8,658 nt of DNA from positions 1-8,658 of the forward strand of contig VFLE01000083.1 in NCBI GenBank assembly GCA_009885205.1, given 5' to 3'. This document shows, piece after piece, positions 3,973-8,658 of the stretch. How positions within the stretch are numbered: the first letter of the stretch is position 1; each line of letters opens with the position of its first letter. The notes beneath the pieces are model-generated. The model saw only the letters and a program-made list of their open reading frames with translations, did not search any database and was not told the DNA's origin. Both the position numbers and the translations under genes were made by a program. The stretch comes from Candidatus Shapirobacteria bacterium (GTDB lineage Bacteria; Patescibacteriota; Microgenomatia; UBA12405).

Positions 3973-4560
3973 ATGAACAGTACTTTACAAATTATTATTG
4001 GCATTATTGGTTGTTTGGTTTATTTATATTTGTGTTGGCGGACGATGAGAGAGAATTATAGAGAAGAGGATATGATTGCTTTTGGCTGGGTGTCCCTGTT
4101 GGTTTATTTAATTGGAAGTAGAATTGCTTTTGTGTGGAATGAACCAAAATTGTGGCTTGAATTTTGGAAAATGGGCCAAAGTTTAGTGTTGGGAGGGTAT
4201 GGGTTGTGGTTGTTATTGGTTTGGTTGGTAACGACAGACAGAAAGTGGAAATTTTTTGTTTTTGCTCAAGATAGTTTAATTAATTTAATGTGGATAAATT
4301 TTATTTTTTGGGTGATTGGAGGACAATGGAAGTTGGTATTATTATTGATTTTTGTGGGCTTGATAAATTGGTGGTTTTCGGGAAGATATCGGTCATTACG
4401 GTGGTACAAAAGTGGTAAAAAAGGATTCCTATTTTTGATGGCAAATATCATTTTTTTTGTAGGTTTATCGATAATTGTTAGTAATTATTATTACTTAATT
4501 ATAAGCTTGCTTTCGATAGTAGGATTGGCTATGCTAGGGAATGAACGATATTCCAAGTAG
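3973..4560 (+). CDS. polytopic membrane protein, possibly a divergent Lgt (prolipoprotein diacylglyceryl transferase)
   Basis: A 195-residue, very hydrophobic protein with about six or seven membrane segments (about 4-22, 35-54, 68-87, 100-116, 119-135, 152-170, 172-189). The N-terminal half resembles Lgt in order: a charged turn with 'REED' (30-33), then 'IGSRIAFVW' (47-55) in place of the Lgt G-A-R-L motif, then 'GQSLVLGGYG' (68-77) in place of the Gly-rich signature. The conserved His and the R-x-G-N-F-x-N-x-E motif of true Lgt are not seen, and a distinctive 'YRSLRWYKSGKKGF' (139-152) lies in the C-terminal half. The same operon encodes an LspA-like peptidase, the next enzyme of lipoprotein maturation, which supports the idea but does not prove it. 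First gene of the operon; its end overlaps the next gene by 20 nt. Confidence 0.75.
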   Translation: MNSTLQIIIGIIGCLVYLYLCWRTMRENYREEDMIAFGWVSLLVYLIGSRIAFVWNEPKLWLEFWKMGQSLVLGGYGLWLLLVWLVTTDRKWKFFVFAQDSLINLMWINFIFWVIGGQWKLVLLLIFVGLINWWFSGRYRSLRWYKSGKKGFLFLMANIIFFVGLSIIVSNYYYLIISLLSIVGLAMLGNERYSK

Positions 4561-4897
4561 ATTTGTGGGACCAATTAAATCATATCTTGAAAAAAGATTG
4601 ATGGAGTTAAAGGTTTGGCAAAAGAGAATAAAACAATCAGACCCATTTTCAGATGAGCAAAGAACTCGGGATAATTCGTCGGAAGAGGACTTGGAAGAAC
4701 AAGTAGGTCACTTTGAAAGCGAGGTTAAGGCGGGTTTTGTAAAAAGACAAATGGTGGAGTTTCGAAAAGCCCTGACGAGGATAAAAATTGGTAAATATGG
4801 GATTTGTGAAAGATGTAAAAAACCCATAGATACCGACAGACTAGCTATTAAACCAGAAACTGTTTTGTGTCTATCTTGCGAAAAAAATGGAGAATAG
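4541..4897 (+). CDS. DksA/TraR-family C4 zinc-finger protein
   Basis: A 118-residue protein. The N-terminal part (about 8-83) is charged and helical with a coiled-coil look, interrupted by an acidic turn (about 34-54, 'SDPFSDEQRTRDNSSEEDLE'). The C-terminal part is a zinc finger with ligands Cys89, Cys92, Cys110 and Cys113 in 'GICERC...LCLSC', preceded by 'RIKIGKYG' as in the family. DksA/TraR proteins enter the RNA polymerase secondary channel and adjust initiation, often together with ppGpp. The DksA tip Asp pair cannot be placed with certainty, so activity on the polymerase is inferred from the family. It overlaps the previous gene by 20 nt and the next by 11 nt. Confidence 0.9.
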   Translation: MNDIPSRFVGPIKSYLEKRLMELKVWQKRIKQSDPFSDEQRTRDNSSEEDLEEQVGHFESEVKAGFVKRQMVEFRKALTRIKIGKYGICERCKKPIDTDRLAIKPETVLCLSCEKNGE

Positions 4898-5162
4898 GGG
4901 AGCGAGTTTTGGTATTAATTTTATAGGTCTAAATTTATTGTCAATAGTAATATTATATTTATTGTTTTTTCTGTGGCAAAGGGATAAAAGTAAAGGTTGG
5001 CTGTTGATTATTTTGGGAGGAAGCTTAAATTTGATTGAAAGATTGGTGTTTGGACAAGTAAATGATTATTGGGAAATACCATTTACTAATATTTATAATA
5101 ATCTTAATGATTATTTAATTTTTATTGGGGGGATAATGGTGTTATGGAAGAAGTTAAAATAG
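4887..5162 (+). CDS. lspA: lipoprotein signal peptidase LspA, N-terminally shortened
   Basis: Signal peptidase II cleaves lipid-modified prolipoproteins in the membrane. The 91-residue product has the family's N-x-G-A-x-F-G motif at its very start (Asn3, 'NRGASFGI'). It also has the block 'GGSLNLIERLVFGQVND' (44-60) and 'YNNLNDYLIFIGG' (70-82). Asp60 and Asp75 match the catalytic Asp pair (V-x-D and N-x-A-D in relatives). The usual NLIDR motif reads NLIER, and A-D reads N-D. Family members have 150-170 residues and four helices. Helix 1 and the D-Q-x-T-K region are absent, and the frame has no usable start between the stop at 4842 and this ATG. Three membrane segments remain (about 10-30, 37-54, 76-88). 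It is nested between dksA-like and rluA-like genes with overlaps of 11 and 19 nt. Confidence 0.85.
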   Translation: MENRGASFGINFIGLNLLSIVILYLLFFLWQRDKSKGWLLIILGGSLNLIERLVFGQVNDYWEIPFTNIYNNLNDYLIFIGGIMVLWKKLK

Positions 5163-5839
5163 TTTTTGAAAATAATAGTTATTTGGTTGTAAATAAACCG
5201 GCAGGCTTAGTAACAACTAATGAAAACGGACGAGAGGTTGAAAGTTTGGAATTATGGTTAAAAAATACTTATGGTGATAATGGTTTACGTCGACAAGGGA
5301 TTGTTCATCGATTGGACAAGGGGACATCGGGGTTGTTACTGGTGGCAAAAAACCAAAAATATTTAGACTTTTTACAAAAAATTATTAAAGAGAGAAAGGT
5401 AAAAAAAACTTATATCGCCTTGGTTGGTGGTGAGGCAAGTTTTAAGGGTTCTGTAGATATGCCAATTGGTCGAAATGGTCATATTTTTGGTAAGTTTGGG
5501 GTAAAGACTGAGGGTAAAAATGCTTTGACTTTGTTTGAAAGGATAGCCCTTGTTAATTATGATGGAAATAAGTTTTCACTGTTGAAAATAGACCTTAAAA
5601 CTGGGAGAACTCATCAGATTCGAGTACATTTTGCCTATCTTGGTTGGCCTTTAGTTGGTGATAGAATTTATGGAGGTAAAATTGTGGCTGGTTTAGAAAG
5701 GCCATTTTTGCATTCTTGTGAAATAAATTTTACTGATATGGATGAAAAAGAAGTAGTTTATAAATCTGATTTGGCAAAGGACTTGAAAAATACACTAAAG
5801 GAAATGAAATATAAAACTTCAAACTTCAAACTTCAATAA
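5144..5839 (+). CDS. RluA-family rRNA/tRNA pseudouridine synthase
   Basis: Isomerises specific uridines to pseudouridine in structured RNA. The 231-residue protein consists of the catalytic domain only. 'YLVVNKPAGLVT' (13-24) is the typical N-terminal strand, and 'GIVHRLDKGTSGLLLVAK' (52-69) carries catalytic Asp58. 'RKVKKTYIALVGG' (84-96) is the KxY motif, and 'LKTGRTHQIRVHFAYLGWPLVGDRIYGG' lies further on. No S4 RNA-binding domain precedes it, unlike RluC and RluD, so the target is uncertain. A free-standing catalytic domain occurs in RluA itself and in many reduced genomes. The last residues are encoded by a 7-nt tandem repeat. It overlaps lspA by 19 nt. Confidence 0.93.
   Translation: MEEVKIVFENNSYLVVNKPAGLVTTNENGREVESLELWLKNTYGDNGLRRQGIVHRLDKGTSGLLLVAKNQKYLDFLQKIIKERKVKKTYIALVGGEASFKGSVDMPIGRNGHIFGKFGVKTEGKNALTLFERIALVNYDGNKFSLLKIDLKTGRTHQIRVHFAYLGWPLVGDRIYGGKIVAGLERPFLHSCEINFTDMDEKEVVYKSDLAKDLKNTLKEMKYKTSNFKLQ
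5814..5834 (+). repeat. tandem heptanucleotide AAACTTC, three copies
   Basis: Three perfect copies of AAACTTC stand head to tail at 5814-5820, 5821-5827 and 5828-5834, ending three bases before the TAA of the pseudouridine synthase gene. Seven is not a multiple of three, so gain or loss of one unit would change the reading frame of the last codons and could move the stop. The repeat codes for the non-conserved C-terminal tail, so the effect on the enzyme would be mild. Confidence 0.8.
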
Positions 5840-5846
5840 AATAAAT

Positions 5847-6620
5847 ATGAATTATAAAGTTAAGTTAGTTATTTTAGTGTTGGTGATTGGTGGGGGGTTT
5901 TTGGTCAATAAAATGTCATGGCAAGGGGATGATTTGGCGATATTATCGATAAATAGTGATAAAGTTGAAATGGTAAACATTTCTCCCTCGCGGGGAATGG
6001 TAAATAGTTATGAAATACAAAATATGGATTTGTGGATACCAAACGGAATGGGTTGGTACCCGGTGTCGAGATTGAGTTTAATTGTCAAAGATGATGAGGA
6101 ATTGGCCAGAAAAGTATTTTTTTATAATTTTGGATTTTGGCCGCAAGTTGTTTTGCGAGATAAAAGTTGGAAGGATAATTTATCTTTATGGAAAATGTTG
6201 GGTCCGGTGGGGTGGTTACGGTTTCGATTGTTGACAGATCAGTGGTTATGGAAAAAAGATGTTTTGAAAATTGATAATTTGGTAGAGGTAATGCCGCGGG
6301 ATATGGCTCAGACTAAAATATTGGAAGCAGATATTAGGATAAATGTGGTCAACGCTTCGGGCAAAAATGGATTGGGTAATATGATTGCCGATAGATTGGA
6401 ATGGTGGGGTTTAATGGTAACTTCGGTGCAAACAAGAGAGGTAGAAGATAAATGCCGAATATATTTTGACTTTAAAAACAAAAATAAAGAAATAATGAGC
6501 TTTTTGGCAAAAATCTTAAATTGTGAAAAAATTGACCGAAGTGGTCAAGTAGAGCTAGTTTTAGGTCAAGAGTACGAGGAGATGATAAAATATAGTCAAA
6601 CATATGTCAGGTCATTCTAA
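5847..6620 (+). CDS. membrane-anchored protein with LytR C-terminal domain
   Basis: A 257-residue protein. Residues 4-21 form a single N-terminal membrane anchor, so the bulk is probably outside the membrane. The C-terminal part (about 162-242) matches LytR_C: 'ADIRINVVNASGKNGLGNMI' followed by 'ADRLEWWGLMVTSVQTREVEDKCRIYFDF'. It ends in 'GQVELVLGQEY'. LytR_C commonly follows LytR-CpsA-Psr domains, which attach polymers to the cell wall. The middle region (about 28-150, rich in Trp) does not show the LCP catalytic Arg/Asp pattern and may be a degenerate or different domain. An envelope role is therefore likely, transferase activity unlikely. The start lies 7 nt after the preceding stop without a Shine-Dalgarno, and its end overlaps yebC by 17 nt. 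Confidence 0.82.
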   Translation: MNYKVKLVILVLVIGGGFLVNKMSWQGDDLAILSINSDKVEMVNISPSRGMVNSYEIQNMDLWIPNGMGWYPVSRLSLIVKDDEELARKVFFYNFGFWPQVVLRDKSWKDNLSLWKMLGPVGWLRFRLLTDQWLWKKDVLKIDNLVEVMPRDMAQTKILEADIRINVVNASGKNGLGNMIADRLEWWGLMVTSVQTREVEDKCRIYFDFKNKNKEIMSFLAKILNCEKIDRSGQVELVLGQEYEEMIKYSQTYVRSF

Positions 6621-7119
6621 GTGGTCGAATATAAAAAATCGGAAGGGGGCAGTTGATAAAAAAAGAAGTGAAGTGTTTACTCGGGCCTCGAAAAATATTA
6701 TGACGGCACTAAGGTCGGGTGGGGGAATGGCTTTAAAAACAGCGATTGATCAGGCCAAAGCGGTTAACATGCCTCGAGAAAATATTGAAAGGTTGCAAAA
6801 TCGTTATGAGGAGAAGAAGGCAAACCTAGTTTATTGTCGGTTTGAAGGCTTTGGTCCATTTTCTGTGCCGTTGGTAATTGAAGTGGAAACAGATAATAAA
6901 AACAGGACGATTGGGGAAATCAAATTGTTGTTTAGAGATATTGGTGGATCATTGGGGAGTGTTGGGTGTACTGGTTATATGTTTAGTGGATCGAAGTGTA
7001 CACAACCAATAAAACTCAATTCAGAAAGTGAAGTTTTTCAGGTAATGGATTTGATTGAAGCCCTAGAGGGTCATGATGATGTCGTTAATGTGTTTTCAGG
7101 ATTTACACTCAATGTCTAA
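6604..7119 (+). CDS. yebC: YebC/PmpR-family protein, reduced form
   Basis: YebC proteins bind ribosomes or DNA; recent work on the family links them to translation of proline-rich stretches. The start 'MSGHSKWSNIKNRKGAVDKKRSEVF' is the family hallmark. It continues with 'NMPRENIERL', 'FEGFGPFSVPLVIEVETDNKNRT' and 'FRDIGGSLGSVGCTGYMF', which cover domains I and II. After about residue 130 the chain jumps to 'SEVFQVMDLIEALEGHDDVVNVFSGF' (142-167), the last segment of typical YebC. About 65-70 residues that normally lie between them are absent, so the protein has 171 residues instead of about 240. The frame is open throughout, so this looks like a clean internal deletion and not a frameshift. 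It overlaps both neighbours (17 and 8 nt). Confidence 0.92.
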   Translation: MSGHSKWSNIKNRKGAVDKKRSEVFTRASKNIMTALRSGGGMALKTAIDQAKAVNMPRENIERLQNRYEEKKANLVYCRFEGFGPFSVPLVIEVETDNKNRTIGEIKLLFRDIGGSLGSVGCTGYMFSGSKCTQPIKLNSESEVFQVMDLIEALEGHDDVVNVFSGFTLNV

Positions 7120-7897
7120 ACGCTGGCGATATTTTATTTCAACGTTGTTATCAATGATTGGTTTTTATATATATTTGTGGTTACCAGTTGAATCGCGATA
7201 TTATGGTTTAGCCTTGGAAATTGGGTTAGTGGTTTTTTGTTTTTTATTTGGACTAGGAGTAATTTTTGAAAAAAATACCGATCAAAAATTGATGGTTATT
7301 ATTTTGCCGTTGATTTTTGCCTTGGGTTATTCTCTGTTTTGTGCTCTTTTGCCAAGTAATCAATTTTATATGTTGCTGTTGTCAGTTTTTTTTGGATTGA
7401 TTATTTATTTATTGTTTTTGGTGGAAAATGTTTTTTTGGTGGCGATTGGTTTTAAAACAGTCCCCTTATATCGAGCGGCTTATACAACTAGTTTGATTTT
7501 TACCTTACTTTCCGCCTTTTTTGTATTTGACAGTTTACTGTCGTTTAAATGGCCTTTTTATATCAATTTCTTTTTGGTGGCAACCATATCGATTATTTTA
7601 TTTTTGTATCAATTTTGGGCAATTGCGATTGAATTGTCTGATGATGGAATTGGAAAGGGGAAATGGACTTATGCCCTGGTAGCGGGGTTTATGATGGGGG
7701 AATTGGCATTGGCTTTTTCTTTTTGGCCAGTGGGCATATTTAAGGGATCGGTTTATTTAGTCTCGGCTATCTACATATTGTCTGGCTTGTTCCAAGCAGA
7801 TATTAAAGATAGATTATTTAAATCAGTGTTGACTAATTATGGATTAATTGGAGCAGCGATCGTGATAGCTATAATTTTGACGAATAGGTGGGGATAA
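7112..7897 (+). CDS. polytopic membrane protein of unknown function (261 aa)
   Basis: I place the start at ATG 7112 (MSKRWRYFISTLL), which overlaps the yebC stop by 8 nt as at other junctions here. The frame is open further upstream to 7073, but that part lies inside yebC and adds an unlikely MMMSLMCFQDLHS. The product has about eight hydrophobic segments with short loops; the longest polar stretches are 'EKNTDQK', 'ELSDDGIGKGKW' and 'QADIKDRLFKS'. Conserved motifs of transporters or glycosyltransferases are not visible. It could belong to one of the membrane families restricted to Microgenomates (DUF5656-like comes to mind, unverified). It closes the operon, and no terminator hairpin is seen after it. 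Confidence 0.75.
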   Translation: MSKRWRYFISTLLSMIGFYIYLWLPVESRYYGLALEIGLVVFCFLFGLGVIFEKNTDQKLMVIILPLIFALGYSLFCALLPSNQFYMLLLSVFFGLIIYLLFLVENVFLVAIGFKTVPLYRAAYTTSLIFTLLSAFFVFDSLLSFKWPFYINFFLVATISIILFLYQFWAIAIELSDDGIGKGKWTYALVAGFMMGELALAFSFWPVGIFKGSVYLVSAIYILSGLFQADIKDRLFKSVLTNYGLIGAAIVIAIILTNRWG

Positions 7898-7910
7898 TGA
7901 GTACACCCTG

Positions 7911-7939
7911 TTGACAAAATCAATGTTATAGGTTACAAT
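7911..7939 (+). promoter_or_regulatory. near-consensus sigma70-type promoter
   Basis: TTGACA (7911-7916) is a perfect -35. After an ideal 17-nt spacer comes TACAAT (7934-7939, 5 of 6). The predicted start is about 7946, leaving a 19-nt AT-rich leader before the ATG at 7965 with no Shine-Dalgarno. It is the strongest classical promoter in the window, and it separates the housekeeping operon from the small secreted-protein genes. Confidence 0.8.
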
Positions 7940-7964
7940 TCACTAATTATTTTTTGAATAAAAA

Positions 7965-8252
7965 ATGAATATCAAAAGTAAATTAGATAAAGGTTTAAGA
8001 GTTGTTACAACTGCTATTATTTTAGGAGCTACTTTCAATGCTGCTCCTACACCAGTTTACGCTACAGGAAATGAAGGTCAAAGATGTGCCCGTTTTACTT
8101 GGGGTTGGGGTGGTGGTGAAGGTAACGATCGTCAAACCACAACTATGCACGCTGATGTCTGTGTCCCAAGAAGTTCAACTCAACAAATTGTCTGTGTTGA
8201 AGCTTCAAATCCTGCTGGACAAACAAAAAGATTGTGTGATGTTGCTGAGTAA
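7965..8252 (+). CDS. small secreted four-cysteine protein
   Basis: A 95-residue precursor. A basic N-terminus (KSKLDKGLR), a hydrophobic core (13-24) and 'PTPVYA' before residue 34 form a Sec signal peptide with a likely cut after Ala33. The mature part of about 62 residues has four Cys (41, 66, 77, 91), enough for two disulfides, and a Gly/Trp cluster 'FTWGWGGGEG' (44-53). I recognise no family. It is expressed from its own strong promoter. Codon endings favour T and A (GCT, CCT, ACA), unlike the G-rich endings of the preceding operon. Abundant export or surface exposure is inferred from promoter and signal peptide. Confidence 0.75.
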   Translation: MNIKSKLDKGLRVVTTAIILGATFNAAPTPVYATGNEGQRCARFTWGWGGGEGNDRQTTTMHADVCVPRSSTQQIVCVEASNPAGQTKRLCDVAE

Positions 8253-8286
8253 TTTTTAGTTTGCAATTCTACATCTGGAATATTCT

Positions 8287-8310
8287 TGACTTTAGAGTCA
8301 TGATGAGTCA
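8287..8310 (+). promoter_or_regulatory. three TGACT/AGTCA half-sites upstream of the Cys-rich gene
   Basis: TGACT (8287-8291), AGTCA (8296-8300) and AGTCA (8306-8310) have starts 9 and 10 bp apart, about one helical turn. The first two form an inverted repeat with loop TTAG; the last two are part of the direct repeat GAGTCA-TGAT-GAGTCA. TTGACT (8286-8291) may also serve as the -35 for the GTG start at 8321, with a poor -10 (CACAGT, 8309-8314). An operator is plausible. The hairpin lacks a T-run, so termination is unlikely. Confidence 0.4.
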
Positions 8311-8320
8311 CAGTTAAAGT

Positions 8321-8658
8321 GTGATTGTAAAAAGAGTTTTCATACTGTCTATATTCTTTGTTTTGTTTGTTCCAAAATTAACTTTAGCCCAAGATTGTGG
8401 TTATGGTGGTTGTGGTTTATCAAGGCCAACCTCTAACTCTTGTTGTCAAGCTGTTTGTTCCTACAATACGTCAAGTGGATGTTGGAACTGTGTGGGAGGG
8501 ACACCTGCTGGAGCTAATGGCTGTGGTGGGGGTGGGGGTGGCTCAGCTATAACTTGTCCTGCGGGAACTGTTCGGACTTGTGGTGTTCCAGCAGAGACTT
8601 CTTGCCCAACTTTTGGTAGTTGTCCTTTTCCTTATGTAAACACAGGTGTCTGGTGTGA
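8321..8658 (+). CDS. cysteine-rich secreted protein (N-terminal part, runs off the window)
   Basis: The frame is open from GTG 8321 to the window end (112 codons plus two bases). It is closed just upstream by TAA 8315-8317, so GTG is the only reasonable start. Residues 1-23 (VKRVFILSIFFVLFVPKLTLA) are a clear Sec signal peptide with cleavage before Gln24. There is no lipobox Cys at +1. The following 89 residues hold 13 Cys, with Gly-rich ('NGCGGGGGGS') and Pro/Thr-rich stretches. Pairs such as 'SCCQAVC', 'GCWNC' and 'TCPAGTVRTCG' suggest a disulfide-rich repeat protein. No metal-site or protease motif is seen. It shares the atypical composition of the preceding secreted gene. The C-terminus, and therefore any anchor or catalytic domain, lies outside the window. 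Confidence 0.7.
   Translation, partial: MIVKRVFILSIFFVLFVPKLTLAQDCGYGGCGLSRPTSNSCCQAVCSYNTSSGCWNCVGGTPAGANGCGGGGGGSAITCPAGTVRTCGVPAETSCPTFGSCPFPYVNTGVWC

Noticed and set aside
7073..7111. Upstream start (MMMSLMCFQDLHS) for the last membrane protein
   Set aside because: This stretch is encoded inside the conserved end of yebC. The ATG at 7112 gives a short overlap like the neighbouring junctions and a normal membrane-protein N-terminus.
8038..8259. Second plus-strand frame inside the small secreted gene
   Set aside because: It overlaps the frame that has a clean signal peptide and its own promoter, and has no start signal or recognisable features.
1..8658. CRISPR array, integrase, or complete insertion sequence
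   Set aside because: No regularly spaced repeats, no transposase or integrase motifs, and no terminal inverted repeats flanking a gene were seen.
1..8658. Alternative genetic code with UGA read as glycine (Gracilibacteria/SR1)
   Set aside because: UGA ends dnaB and the Ig-like protein gene at natural C-termini, and no conserved gene is interrupted by UGA.

Overview
The window looks like part of a streamlined genome from the Candidate Phyla Radiation (Patescibacteria), most probably the Microgenomates side. This is inferred from gene order and protein style, not from a marker gene. Genes are short, AT-rich, packed with many overlaps, and mostly lack Shine-Dalgarno sequences. Several core proteins are reduced (LspA of 91 residues, YebC of 171). 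UGA is used as a normal stop, which argues against the recoded SR1/Gracilibacteria groups.

Left part (1-1569). A possible C-terminal tail of an upstream gene ends at 51. On the minus strand lie tRNA-His(GTG) and, upstream of it, a compact leader. The leader has an extended -10 promoter, a 14-codon ORF with tandem His codons, mutually exclusive hairpins and an intrinsic terminator. This has the layout of a transcription attenuator placed in front of tRNA-His and is the most interesting item here. A perfect 30-nt REP-like palindrome separates it from a two-gene minus-strand operon: a membrane-anchored Ig-like protein and a DUF5666-like beta protein.

Middle (1570-3930). A 27-bp gap with a symmetric, apparently bidirectional promoter drives that operon one way. 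The other way it drives a metal-site-less MBL-fold protein, the replicative helicase DnaB and a 40-residue antitoxin-tail-like peptide. Convergent to these, on the minus strand, are tRNA-Leu(CAA) and a 90-residue unknown protein starting 7 nt after the tRNA.

Right part (3973-7897). Seven plus-strand genes form one operon, with overlaps of 8 to 20 nt at five of the six junctions: an Lgt-like membrane protein, a DksA/TraR zinc-finger protein, a shortened lipoprotein signal peptidase (LspA), an RluA-type pseudouridine synthase, a LytR_C-domain envelope protein, a reduced YebC and a polytopic membrane protein. They link lipoprotein maturation and envelope assembly with transcription, rRNA modification and translation support.

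End (7898-8658). Base and codon use change. A near-consensus promoter drives a small secreted four-cysteine protein. It is followed by a cysteine-rich secreted protein (13 Cys in 89 mature residues) that runs off the window. These look like accessory surface or exported genes.
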